Notes: generated by a model from the letters alone, not told the origin. A stretch of 15,458 bases of DNA from Anaerobacillus sp. (GCA_007120055.1 SKOL01000510.1:1-15458), one strand, 5' to 3'. Shown: positions 1-7,691, numbered from the stretch's first letter. Made by a program: numbers and translations.

Positions 1-1394
1 GTATAATAATCAAACACTTCAATATATCCATTTTGAGAGATAGGATATGGGAAATCTGTACCCATTTTACTATGTTCGATGGCTCTCGGCATTTTTATTT
101 GTTGTTTTTCGCCTTGTTTGCTTAAAGTAAATATTTCTCCACCGTTTTCAACGACAATCCCGTCTTTTTGGAAATAATGAACTTCATCAAACGTCGTATC
201 AAATACAGGGTCACCATTTCGGTCAATAAAATGCCACTGACCGTGTCTGGAAACAGCTGCTATACTATCAACAAAGTGCATAACACTATCAAACTGTAAA
301 TCGATGACTATGTCTCCACGCTCATCGATAAATCCCATTTTACCCCATTGACCATCTTCACCTAGTCCGTCTTTACGAACAGTGGCCATACCATCAGAAA
401 AGTCACCAATCATTGAATATTCTTTTGGTTGAATCATGAGTTCACCATCCATATTTATGAAACCTGTTTTTCCTTGATCCAATACCTTGATCCACATATC
501 AGATTCAAAGTAAAACTCTTCAGACATTGCCTCAAGATGGTGTAGATATTTATCTTCACCTGTTAATCGATAAGCTCTATGGAGAAGGTCATAAAGTTCA
601 GGAAAGTGTCCACCTTTATGCTGGAATATAGCAATCAACCCATTGATTGCTATAATATTATTTTTATCTGTAGAAAGTACCTCATGATAAAGGGTTTGTG
701 CTTCTTGGTACATTCGTTGTGATTGATAATAGTCAGCTAAAAATACGATTATACGATTTTTGTCCTGAACATTTTCCATTGCTTCTTGCAATATCTCTTC
801 CACAAGGTTATCTTTCCCTAGCTCAAAGTACACTTTTGCTAAACCTAAGTAACCTTCTGCTGATGCTGAGGCAACATTTATCATCTTTTGAAAAGTCCAA
901 ATTAGCTGTTCACCACTTAATTCAGAATGAAAAATCTCAGTAAGTTTATCAAGTTCGTCTACTTGTGTATAAACGGAAATTAATTGTTCCAACATCTCAA
1001 GACTATCTTCACCTGTTGTTAACATTTTTTTGTAATTTAATAGCGCCTCCTGGAGAAGTACTCTATTTTCGTAGTAAGCAGCTAAATAAATACGAAGCTC
1101 ATAAGCATCTTCTACTGCTAAAGTAGCATCCTTTAATATTTTCTCAACAAGGGTTTCTTCCCCTTGTTCACTGTAGATCGTTGCTAAAATTATGTACGCT
1201 TCAGTTTCTCGAGGATCTACTTCAATGATATTTTCTAAAACTAATATCGCTTCTTTGTAGTTCCCTTCTTGCAAATAATTATTTGCTAGATTTAATTTCT
1301 CTTCCACTTTCTCAGCAACCGTTTTTCCCCCAATACACCCTGCTAATACGAAAAAAAACGATAAAACGAATAAAACTAAAATACGCCTTTGCAA
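1..1394 (-). CDS. TPR and WG-repeat lipoprotein (C-terminus outside window)
   Basis: The minus-strand reading frame is open from a TTG at 1394 to the window edge (464 codons seen, no stop), so the C-terminus is missing. The start is chosen because a GAGGGGGG ribosome site lies about 8 bases upstream; the nearby ATG is in another frame and stops after seven codons. The N-terminus is a lipoprotein signal: MQRR, a hydrophobic run, then lipobox LAGC with Cys20. Residues about 30-290 are helical with TPR-like A/Y/G/L spacing (for example EAYIILATIYSEQGEE, SAEGYLGLAKVYFELGKDN). From about residue 305 there are WG beta-repeats: GFINMDGELMIQP, WGKMGFIDERGDIVI, HGQWHFIDRNGDPVF. The protein is probably anchored outside the membrane. 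WG repeats are thought to be binding modules; no enzymatic residues are visible. The specific role is unknown. It is divergent from the gntR operon. Confidence 0.85.
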   Translation of the reverse strand, partial: MQRRILVLFVLSFFFVLAGCIGGKTVAEKVEEKLNLANNYLQEGNYKEAILVLENIIEVDPRETEAYIILATIYSEQGEETLVEKILKDATLAVEDAYELRIYLAAYYENRVLLQEALLNYKKMLTTGEDSLEMLEQLISVYTQVDELDKLTEIFHSELSGEQLIWTFQKMINVASASAEGYLGLAKVYFELGKDNLVEEILQEAMENVQDKNRIIVFLADYYQSQRMYQEAQTLYHEVLSTDKNNIIAINGLIAIFQHKGGHFPELYDLLHRAYRLTGEDKYLHHLEAMSEEFYFESDMWIKVLDQGKTGFINMDGELMIQPKEYSMIGDFSDGMATVRKDGLGEDGQWGKMGFIDERGDIVIDLQFDSVMHFVDSIAAVSRHGQWHFIDRNGDPVFDTTFDEVHYFQKDGIVVENGGEIFTLSKQGEKQQIKMPRAIEHSKMGTDFPYPISQNGYIEVFDYY

Positions 1395-1410
1395 TTCATT
1401 CCCCCCTCGA

Positions 1411-1473
1411 AAGGTGCCAGGTGCCAGGCACTTAACTTAGAAAGGTGCCAGGCACTTAACTTATTAACTTTTA
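1411..1473 (+). repeat. R1 palindromic repeats (tandem)
   Basis: Cores GGTGCCAGGTGCCAGGCAC and GGTGCCAGGCAC are each followed by the tail CTTAACTTA. The 11-base core GTGCC-A-GGCAC is palindromic and the tail is built from AACTTATT units. The same unit recurs at 1591, 7654, 9452, 13842, 13862, 13945 and 13967. Confidence 0.9.
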
Positions 1474-1543
1474 GCCCTAGCCCCTCTAAATATTTCTAAC
1501 ACTGTATATTATGCTAAATATTTCAAATAATGATGGAAATCTG

Positions 1544-1607
1544 GAGAAGGAAGGGGAAGAAGCAAGGGGACGGTTCTTGTGCTTCGCTGCAGGTGCCAGG
1601 CACTTAT
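1544..1607 (+). repeat. R2+R1 composite repeat, left copy
   Basis: The R2 core (GAAGCAAGGGGACGGTTCTT followed by GTGCTTC) has inverted ends GAAGCA/TGCTTC, so it can fold. It is followed by GCTGCA and an R1 core. Bases 1551-1597 match 7613-7659 at all 47 positions in the same orientation. R2 resembles the short palindromic repeats that REP-associated transposases mobilise in bacilli (recollection); no transposase gene is in the window. Confidence 0.9.
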
Positions 1608-1610
1608 TTT

Positions 1611-1660
1611 AAAAAGGGCGCTAATCATTCTTAATAATAGAATGGTTAGCGCTCTTTTTT
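1611..1660. terminator. Orphan hairpin terminator between divergent genes
   Basis: The arms 1611-1629 (A-tract, GGGCGCTAATCATT) and 1641-1660 (AATGGTTAGCGCTC, T-tract) pair almost completely around an 11-base loop, with A and T runs on both sides, so it could act in either direction. No gene ends beside it, which is odd for a terminator. It may be left over from a lost gene, or may insulate gntR from upstream transcription. Confidence 0.75.
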
Positions 1661-1690
1661 GTATTACATTGAATTTCCTGACATATTAGA

Positions 1691-1717
1691 GCAGGCTCAA
1701 GAACCGTTCCTCCTTTC
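1691..1717 (-). repeat. Decayed inverted R2 copy
   Basis: CTCAAGAACCGTTCC here is the reverse complement of GGAACGGTTCTTGAG, a diverged version of the R2 centre. With the R2 copy at 1558-1585 it forms an inverted pair around the orphan terminator. Confidence 0.55.
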
Positions 1718-1751
1718 GAAATGATAGAATTTTTTAATTTAACAAAAAAGA

Positions 1752-1780
1752 TTGACTATTCTAAAATATTGATTTATTAT
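1752..1780 (+). promoter_or_regulatory. Sigma-A-type promoter of gntR
   Basis: A -35 box TTGACT (1752-1757), a 17-base spacer and a -10 box TATTAT (1775-1780) match the housekeeping consensus well. Transcription would begin near 1787, just before the palindrome at 1792-1809. Confidence 0.65.
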
Positions 1781-1791
1781 TACATTTAATA

Positions 1792-1809
1792 ACTTTGTTA
1801 TAACAAAGT
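1792..1809. promoter_or_regulatory. Perfect 18-bp palindrome, probable operator
   Basis: ACTTTGTTATAACAAAGT is a perfect 18-base palindrome just downstream of the gntR -10 and 38 bases before its start codon. That is the usual place for a repressor site, and the neighbouring GntR/UTRA protein is the obvious ligand. It keeps the GT..AC outer bases of HutC-type sites but not the central TA order. Autoregulation is inferred. Confidence 0.6.
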
Positions 1810-1846
1810 CCTCAATGATTATAATAAATTGTGAGGGGGTGTAGTA

Positions 1847-2575
1847 TTGAAAAAATCATTGAATGTAAAGGTGTTTGAAGATTTAACCAACAAAATTAAA
1901 TCAGGTTATTATTCGCCTGGGGAAAAACTTCCGACAGAAAATGAAATGCAATCATTATATGGTGTTAGTAGAGCGCCTATAAGACAGGCTTTAGGGAAAT
2001 TACAGATGGAAGGTCTGATTGAAAGGAGTCCTGGAATTGGCACAGTAGTAATAGAAAATAAGTTATCAACTCCTTGGCTACCTGTTGGCGGGTTTGGCTC
2101 ACATTTCAATAAAAGATGGAATGATCTTACGGTCAAAACATTAGATATTGCGACGGTAATTCCAGAAGAAGAGATTACAACTAAATTAGATTTAGAACAA
2201 GCGAGTCCGATGGTGAAGGTTACCCGAGTAAGAATGGAAAAGGATGTTCCGATTTTCTTATTAATGCATTATTACATTGGTGTTGATATTGAAAAAATCA
2301 AAAATGCTGGAGATATCTTGAATATGCGTCAATTTGCCAATGAAATGCTTGGAGTAGAGTATGCATATGTAACAGAAGAAATAAATGCCATTGCTGCAAA
2401 TGAAAAAATTAGTTTCTACCTTAATGTTGAAGAAGGGTATCCATTATTACAAATAAAAAGAACTTCTTACGATTCAGATTTTAATCCAGTTGAGTTTGCG
2501 CAATATTTTGTAAAATCAGAGGACTGGGAGTATAAAATCACATATAGCAAAGATTCCGAGGGGGTAGATTTTTAG
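1847..2575 (+). CDS. GntR family regulator with UTRA domain
   Basis: 242 residues, from a TTG start preceded by GTGAGGGGG. Residues about 5-70 form a GntR winged helix-turn-helix, with the signature LPTENEMQ (28-35), GVSRAPIRQAL (39-49), EGLIER (55-60) and GIGTVV (63-68). Residues about 95-235 fit a UTRA ligand-binding domain of the HutC subfamily, including a VTRVRMEKDVPIFLL-like stretch and a C-terminal PVEFAQYFV strand. The length is normal for the family. It is first in a same-strand run with TRAP transporter and hydrolase genes, so it probably represses that run until a substrate or breakdown product binds. The ligand is unknown. A sigma-A-like promoter and a perfect palindrome lie just upstream. 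Confidence 0.93.
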   Translation: MKKSLNVKVFEDLTNKIKSGYYSPGEKLPTENEMQSLYGVSRAPIRQALGKLQMEGLIERSPGIGTVVIENKLSTPWLPVGGFGSHFNKRWNDLTVKTLDIATVIPEEEITTKLDLEQASPMVKVTRVRMEKDVPIFLLMHYYIGVDIEKIKNAGDILNMRQFANEMLGVEYAYVTEEINAIAANEKISFYLNVEEGYPLLQIKRTSYDSDFNPVEFAQYFVKSEDWEYKITYSKDSEGVDF

Positions 2576-2639
2576 TGTGTTCAATGGTTGATCACTAAAT
2601 AGGCGATGAACAATAACAAGTTGAAAGGGGGATGAAATC

Positions 2640-3149
2640 ATGAAAAGAAGAAGGGATTTTGCTTTACCATTTCGGTATTTGATTAGTGCTTTTTTATTAC
2701 TGATAGTGATTGTTACTAGTATTCAAGTTTTTGCTCGTTTTATATTTGATCGTCCACTAGTATGGAGTGATGAACTGGCTCGATTTACTCTTATCTGGAT
2801 GGTGTTTATTGGGGCGGCGGTGGTTGCTTTTGATAATAAACATATGGCAGTTGAAATTTTTCATGCGAAATTGTCACCCAAAATTAATTTAATTCTATCT
2901 TTGTTTATGAGAGTCCTTGTGTTAATTTTCTTATTTATTACTGCGTATTCATCTATTGATTTAATTCAAATTTCTCATTATCAGCATTCAGGTGCTTTAG
3001 GAATCCCTAATTCTTATTGGAGAGTAGCCGCTCCTGTAGGCTGTGTTTTGATGATGATATTTATTGTTATTAGAACAATCTATGATATTCAAGATTATAA
3101 GAAGGGTGAATATCGTAACACTTCTTTGCTAGAGGAGGTGAAGAAATGA
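2640..3149 (+). CDS. TRAP transporter small permease (DctQ family)
   Basis: 169 residues with four hydrophobic segments (about 13-33, 47-64, 88-108, 130-148), the expected topology and length for a DctQ subunit. The loop between the first two segments carries family features: RFIFDRPLVWSDELARF and then FDNKHMAVEIF. It pairs with the large permease in the membrane to import a solute delivered by the DctP protein, using a sodium gradient. A strong GAAAGGGGG site precedes the ATG. It lies 64 bases after gntR and overlaps dctM by four bases (ATGA), so the two subunits are probably translationally coupled. Confidence 0.95.
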   Translation: MKRRRDFALPFRYLISAFLLLIVIVTSIQVFARFIFDRPLVWSDELARFTLIWMVFIGAAVVAFDNKHMAVEIFHAKLSPKINLILSLFMRVLVLIFLFITAYSSIDLIQISHYQHSGALGIPNSYWRVAAPVGCVLMMIFIVIRTIYDIQDYKKGEYRNTSLLEEVKK

Positions 3150-4417
3150 TTTTTCTTGTAGTTCTTTTGATGATTGCACTAATTATATTAGGGTTACCTG
3201 TAGCATTTGCCCTAGGGATATCATCTTTGGTTTATCTAATGATAGAAGGAGTAAGCCTCAATATGATTGCCCAAAGTTTTGTGCGAGGTGTCGACTCATT
3301 TACATTACTTGCAGTGCCTTTCTTTTTATTGGTCGGTGAGCTAATGAATTCAGGCGGCATTACCAATCGAATCATTGCTATGGCTAGAGTAATGGTGGGT
3401 CATTTTAAAGGTGGATTGGCACAAGTAAATAATGTGGCAAGTATAATCTTCTCAGGAATTTCTGGATCGGCTACTGCTGATACCGTAGCACTAGGTTCCG
3501 TATTGATACCGGCTATGGAAAAGGAAGGGTATGATAAGAAATTTGCTGCAGCAATTACAGCGGCTTCCTCAATAGTTGGACCGATTATTCCACCAAGTAT
3601 AACATTGATTATTTATGGAATTGTTACATCGCAGCCCATAGGACCAATATTAATTGCTGGTATCATTCCAGGGTTATTAACCGCTTTTGCATTAATGGTT
3701 TATACTTACTTTGTTTCTGCTAAAAGAGGGTATCCTAGCTATCCTAAAGCTACATTTCGTGAAACTAGAAAAGCATTTTATTCAGGAATACCGGCACTCC
3801 TTCTGCCTGTGATTATCGTAGTTGGGATTATAAGTGGTATTTTTACACCAACAGAATCGGCGGCAATTGCTGTATTATATGGAATTTTCATTACTTTCTT
3901 TTACTATAAGAACATTAACATCCGTTCATTTGGTTCCATACTAATGAAGACAAGCTATGAATCTGCAAAAATATTATTTATTTTAGCAGCAGCTGCTATT
4001 TTTGCATGGGTAGTAACGAAGTCAAGAATATCTGATACTCTTGGAGAGTTTATCTTTAACTTTTCCACAAATCCAACCGTCATTATTACAATGGTAGTTA
4101 TATTCTTATTTCTCATTGGATTATTCATGCTACCGTCTGAAGCGATTATCGTATTCGCTCCGATTTTGACACCGATCGTAATGCAAGTAGGGATTGATCC
4201 GATACACTTTGGAGTAGTTATGGTATTGACATTAACCATTGGAGGGGCGACACCGCCAGTAGGGATATTGTTGTATATAGTTGCAGATATCGCAAAAATA
4301 TCTTATGGAAAGCTAGTAAAAGAAATACTTCCAATGTATGTACCTCTCGTTGTCGCAGTATTGTTAGTTGCATATGTTCCATTCTTAAGTTTAGTCATTG
4401 TTAACCTATTTTTCTAA
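3146..4417 (+). CDS. TRAP transporter large permease (DctM family)
   Basis: 423 residues and very hydrophobic, with roughly 11-12 membrane segments, the standard size for DctM. Family motifs include the early GLPVAFALGI, the SGISGSATADTVALGS re-entrant region, AASSIVGPIIPPSI, and GGATPPVG at residue 366. These belong to the two repeated hairpin regions that form the ion and substrate sites in this fold. The ribosome site GAGGAGGTG lies inside the end of dctQ. It works with the products at 2640 and 5325. The sequence does not define the substrate. Confidence 0.96.
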   Translation: MIFLVVLLMIALIILGLPVAFALGISSLVYLMIEGVSLNMIAQSFVRGVDSFTLLAVPFFLLVGELMNSGGITNRIIAMARVMVGHFKGGLAQVNNVASIIFSGISGSATADTVALGSVLIPAMEKEGYDKKFAAAITAASSIVGPIIPPSITLIIYGIVTSQPIGPILIAGIIPGLLTAFALMVYTYFVSAKRGYPSYPKATFRETRKAFYSGIPALLLPVIIVVGIISGIFTPTESAAIAVLYGIFITFFYYKNINIRSFGSILMKTSYESAKILFILAAAAIFAWVVTKSRISDTLGEFIFNFSTNPTVIITMVVIFLFLIGLFMLPSEAIIVFAPILTPIVMQVGIDPIHFGVVMVLTLTIGGATPPVGILLYIVADIAKISYGKLVKEILPMYVPLVVAVLLVAYVPFLSLVIVNLFF

Positions 4418-4476
4418 ATAGTAAAAATTATTATCTGGTAAATTCAAATATAAGTATAGAAGGGAAATGAATTAAA

Positions 4477-5268
4477 TTGTCTAAAAATGCATTGCACCAC
4501 ATGACTTGGAAAGAAGTAGAGGTAGCATTTAAAGAAGATCCAGTGGTAATCGTTCCGCTAGGGTCCATGGAAGAACATGGTCCGCATTCAATAACTGGTG
4601 ATTTTTTGGCTGCAACAGAAATTGCCAAAAAAGTATCTGAAAAAACTGGGGCTTTATATATTCCTACAGTTCCATTTGGTAATTCAGAATACTTTAGAGG
4701 TTATCCTGGAACAATTTCCTTATCACAACAAACTGTAATTCATCTTCTTGAAGATGTTTGTACTAGTTTAATAGAACATGGAATTACAAAAATTTTGTTC
4801 CTAAATGGCCATGCTGGTAATGGACCGGCTGTAGACCAAGTTGCAAGAAAAGTAAGACGTGAAAAAAAGGTAATGGCTGTGTCGATGGATTTATGGCAAA
4901 TGCTTAGTCCAGACCAGAAAAAAGAGATTTATCAAGAAGAAGCTGATCCTTCTGGTCATGGGGGAGAACCTCTGACATCGGTAATGACATACCTTTTTCC
5001 TGATGACATGAGAATGGATTTACTACCTGAACATTGGGAAGAGAAAGACAGATTGGGTGAATTTGAAATAGATAGTTTATTGAAAATAAAGGTTGGAAAC
5101 TCTAAAGCAAATTTATACTTGAATATGGAGGATATTTCCAAAGAAGGTATATTAGGAAATCCGGTAAATTCTTCTTCAGAAAGAGGAGAGAAAATTGTAT
5201 CGTGCATAGTTGATTATGGTGCTTCTTTAGTAGAAAAGGTTAAAAAGACGAATATGTCGTCAGAATAG
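4477..5268 (+). CDS. Creatininase-family metal-dependent amidohydrolase
   Basis: 263 residues from a TTG start, with AGAAGGGA about 11 bases upstream. The metal-site motifs of the creatininase fold are clear: PLGSMEEHGPHSITGDF (candidate ligands Glu32, His34, Asp42), LFLNGHAGN (His112) and SGHGGEPLTS (His161, Glu164). The family hydrolyses linear or cyclic amides with two metal ions and includes creatininase, FAPy deformylase and MftE. Genuine creatininase has NGHYEN where this protein has NGHAGN (recollection), so creatinine is unlikely to be the substrate and the specific reaction is open. It is cytoplasmic, with no signal peptide. Its place between the TRAP permease and solute-binding genes suggests that it acts on the imported compound. 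Confidence 0.92.
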   Translation: MSKNALHHMTWKEVEVAFKEDPVVIVPLGSMEEHGPHSITGDFLAATEIAKKVSEKTGALYIPTVPFGNSEYFRGYPGTISLSQQTVIHLLEDVCTSLIEHGITKILFLNGHAGNGPAVDQVARKVRREKKVMAVSMDLWQMLSPDQKKEIYQEEADPSGHGGEPLTSVMTYLFPDDMRMDLLPEHWEEKDRLGEFEIDSLLKIKVGNSKANLYLNMEDISKEGILGNPVNSSSERGEKIVSCIVDYGASLVEKVKKTNMSSE

Positions 5269-5324
5269 CTTTTTCTATATAAATTATTATAATTAAAAAT
5301 TTATTAGTAAGGAGAGATGAAGAA

Positions 5325-6350
5325 ATGAAAAGAAAATTGTTTTTATTAATTGTAGGGGCAATTGCTGTCTTAACTGTGTTATCAGCATGTTCAGACTCAG
5401 CAAGTAATGAACCATCTGATTCAGAAGCAGGGTCAGAAAAGACGTATAACATCTCCTATAGTACATGGGCTAATCCTGGAGAGCCAGCATACTCAGGAAT
5501 GGAAAAATTCAAAGAGATTATTGAAGAAAGAACAAATGGAAATATTACTGTTGACTTATTTCCTGGGAATCAACTCGGTACAACTCACGAACAAATGGAA
5601 CAGGTTAGATTAGGGACCATTGAAATGATGTCAAGTGGAGACCCTGGTCTTGCTGAAATTGATAATTTATCACTACCATATTTAATGAAGTCAAATGCTC
5701 ATTGGATGCATGTTATAGAATCTGATATTGGGCAGGAATGGAACGAGAAGTTAGTTAACGAAATGGGTGTTAGAAATATTGGTATTTTACCACGTGGCCC
5801 GCGAGTAATTTCTGCTAATAAAGCAGTTTACACTCCTGATGATATGCAAGGTTTAAGACTACGAGCACCAGCTAGAGATTATTATATACAAACGTTTGAA
5901 GCTTTAAAGTCAAATCCAACACCAATGGATTTTGGAGAGGTTTACAGTGGTTTACAAACAGGTATTGTTGACGGTCAAGAGAATCCTTTAGAAACGTTTT
6001 ATGCTGCAGGTTTTTATGAAGTTCAAGACTATGTAATCCTTTCAAATCATATGTTCAAACCAGCCTTTGTTACTATTAACGATAAATTCTTTAACGAATT
6101 ATCATCTGAATATCAGCAAGTATTGTTGGATGCAGCTGCCGAAGCTGAAGAGTATGCAGATGAAAAGTTAGAAGTAAGTGCACGAGAGATGAGAGAGGAA
6201 CTAGAAGGTAGAGGTATCAGTTTTATTGAGCCTGATATTGATACATTTATTGAGGCGACTCAACCAGTAAGAGATTCTCTCGGTATCGCAGCGTGGGGTG
6301 AAGAGGTATACCAAAAAGTGGTTGAACTAGGTAAAGCAGAATTAAACTAG
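5325..6350 (+). CDS. TRAP solute-binding lipoprotein (DctP family)
   Basis: 341 residues. It begins MKRKLFLLIVGAIAVLTVLSAC, with lipobox LSAC and Cys22, then an acidic Ser/Glu linker, so it should be a membrane-anchored receptor, as usual for Gram-positive TRAP systems. DctP hallmarks are present: GNQLGTTHEQMEQVRLG (81-97), GLRLRAP (176-182) and PTPMDFGEVYSGLQTG (198-213) followed by VDGQENP. Arg180 aligns with the arginine that clamps the ligand carboxylate in SiaP-type proteins, so the ligand probably carries a carboxylate. AAGGAGAGATG precedes the ATG. The gene is split from dctQM by the creatininase-family gene, and a terminator follows it, so it may be the most abundant product of the run. 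Confidence 0.95.
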   Translation: MKRKLFLLIVGAIAVLTVLSACSDSASNEPSDSEAGSEKTYNISYSTWANPGEPAYSGMEKFKEIIEERTNGNITVDLFPGNQLGTTHEQMEQVRLGTIEMMSSGDPGLAEIDNLSLPYLMKSNAHWMHVIESDIGQEWNEKLVNEMGVRNIGILPRGPRVISANKAVYTPDDMQGLRLRAPARDYYIQTFEALKSNPTPMDFGEVYSGLQTGIVDGQENPLETFYAAGFYEVQDYVILSNHMFKPAFVTINDKFFNELSSEYQQVLLDAAAEAEEYADEKLEVSAREMREELEGRGISFIEPDIDTFIEATQPVRDSLGIAAWGEEVYQKVVELGKAELN

Positions 6351-6356
6351 GTGTGT

Positions 6357-6402
6357 AAAAAAGGATTAAGATTGTTTCTTAAATAATCTTGATCCCTTTT
6401 TA
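6357..6402 (+). terminator. Hairpin terminator after dctP
   Basis: AAAAGGATTAAGATT (from 6357) pairs with AATCTTGATCCCTTTT (6385-6400) with few mismatches, followed by a T-rich run. It sits between dctP and the M20 gene, so the M20 gene must rely on read-through or its own weak promoter. Confidence 0.75.
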
Positions 6403-6430
6403 TTTTATAAAAGACAAGGGGCGCAGCTAA

Positions 6431-7669
6431 ATGGATATTAAACAAATTGTTTATGAAATTGAAGAAGATATAATAGGTATTCGTCGAAAGTTACATGAAA
6501 ATCCTGAATTAAGTCTTCAAGAATATAATACTACTAAATTGATTATTGATACATTAAAGGATACAGATATTGAATTAAAAGAATGTTCAAAAGGTACTGG
6601 GGTTGTAGGGCTCCTAAAAGGAAAGGAGGAAGGCCCGACACTTGCTATACGAGCGGATATTGATGCTTTACCTATCAAAGAAGAAACTGGTTTGAGTTTT
6701 TCATCCAAAAATGAGGGGGTCATGCATGCTTGTGGACATGACATTCATACGTCTGTATTATTAGGCGCTGCTATTGTACTGAATAGACTAAGGGATTCTC
6801 TTAAAGGGAATATAAAATTTATCTTTCAACCAGCAGAAGAGACAATGCAAGGTGCTAAGTTATTGCTGGAAGAAGGAGTACTGAATGAACCTAAGGTTGA
6901 TCATATAATTTGCTTACACGTTTGGCCATTCACAGATGCTGGAGCTATTGGAGTAAAACATGGTGCAATTATGGCTGCTACCAACCGTTTTGAAATCGAT
7001 GTATTCGGAACCGGTGGGCATGCTGCACATCCTCAAAGAAGTGTTGACCCGATCCCGATCGCTGCAGAAATTGTTAGTGGACTTCAGCAAATTGTCTCAA
7101 GAACTTTATCTCCGTTAGATACAGCAGTTGTTACTATTGGGCAAATTCATGGAGGAACTGCAGATAATATAATTGCAAATAAAGTTACGATATCAGGGAC
7201 GGTTCGGACCTTAGATGTTAATGTTAATAATAAAATCAAAGAAGCTATGGAAAGTATTTCAGAAAATATAGCGAAGGCTTTCAAAGGAAGTGCTCAATTA
7301 ACTTATTATCCTGGTTCGCCGCCTGTTATTAATAATGATAATTTGGTTGATTTATTATCTGAAGTGGTTAGTGACAATCTTGGCGAACAACAATTGGACT
7401 ATTTACCTGAGGCTTCATTAGGAGGAGAAGATTTCGCATTTTACCTTGAACAAGTGGAAGGAATGCTATTTAGGTTAGGTACTAGAAATGAAAGTGAAGC
7501 TTCTATGAAGGGGTTACATAACCCCGGGATTATTTTTGATGATGAAAAGGCTATTTATACTGGGATTATTACAATGAGTGCTTTTGCATTAAAGTATTTT
7601 GAGGAGCAAGGCAAGGGGAAGAAGCAAGGGGACGGTTCTTGTGCTTCGCTGCAGGTGCCTGGCACTTAA
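6431..7669 (+). CDS. M20 family amidohydrolase (hippurate/N-acyl amino acid hydrolase type) with repeat-encoded tail
   Basis: 412 residues, ATG start with CAAGGGG upstream. It has the complete M20D pattern: RRKLHENPEL (18-27), LAIRADIDALPI (71-82), HACGHD (99-104), QPAEE (133-137), CLHVWP (161-166), GTGGHAAHP (193-201), GGTADNIIAN (241-250), GGEDFAF (331-337) and GLHNPG (361-366). Probable metal ligands are Cys101, His103, Glu137, His163 and His363. Enzymes of this type cleave N-acyl amino acids and similar amides in the cytoplasm. The last 15 or so residues (KQGDGSCASLQVPGT) are translated from an R2+R1 repeat, which also gives the stop. The natural end was probably near ALKYFEEQG, so this is a non-native tail that should not disturb the active site. 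It may act in series with the creatininase-family enzyme. Confidence 0.93.
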   Translation: MDIKQIVYEIEEDIIGIRRKLHENPELSLQEYNTTKLIIDTLKDTDIELKECSKGTGVVGLLKGKEEGPTLAIRADIDALPIKEETGLSFSSKNEGVMHACGHDIHTSVLLGAAIVLNRLRDSLKGNIKFIFQPAEETMQGAKLLLEEGVLNEPKVDHIICLHVWPFTDAGAIGVKHGAIMAATNRFEIDVFGTGGHAAHPQRSVDPIPIAAEIVSGLQQIVSRTLSPLDTAVVTIGQIHGGTADNIIANKVTISGTVRTLDVNVNNKIKEAMESISENIAKAFKGSAQLTYYPGSPPVINNDNLVDLLSEVVSDNLGEQQLDYLPEASLGGEDFAFYLEQVEGMLFRLGTRNESEASMKGLHNPGIIFDDEKAIYTGIITMSAFALKYFEEQGKGKKQGDGSCASLQVPGT

Positions 7670-7683
7670 CTTATTAACTTATT
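7604..7683 (+). repeat. R2+R1 composite repeat, right copy, inside the M20 gene end
   Basis: Bases 7613-7659 equal 1551-1597 over 47 positions. The R1 core is the GGTGCCTGGCAC variant, with two AACTTATT units (7668-7683). It spans the last codons and stop of the M20 gene and ends just before the terminator. Confidence 0.92.
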
Positions 7684-7691
7684 CAAGAATC

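Larger units (their letters stand above)
1395..1846. other. Divergent intergenic region rich in repeats
   Basis: This 452-base AT-rich spacer lies between the divergent lipoprotein and gntR genes. It contains no convincing ORF. In order it holds three R1 repeats in the lipoprotein 5' leader, an R2+R1 composite, an orphan hairpin terminator, a decayed inverted R2 copy, and the gntR promoter with its palindrome. I found no confident promoter for the lipoprotein gene; CATAAT- and TATACA-like sequences near 1500-1520 on the minus strand are weak candidates. If it starts there, the R1 hairpins would lie in its untranslated leader. Confidence 0.7.

Noticed and set aside
698..943. Plus-strand 81-codon ORF
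   Set aside because: It lies antisense to the TPR/WG lipoprotein, which has a signal peptide, a ribosome site and family repeats; this frame has none.
4477..5268. Calling this gene creatininase acting on creatinine
   Set aside because: The NGHAGN motif departs from the creatininase type and no creatinase or sarcosine genes are nearby; only the family is supported.
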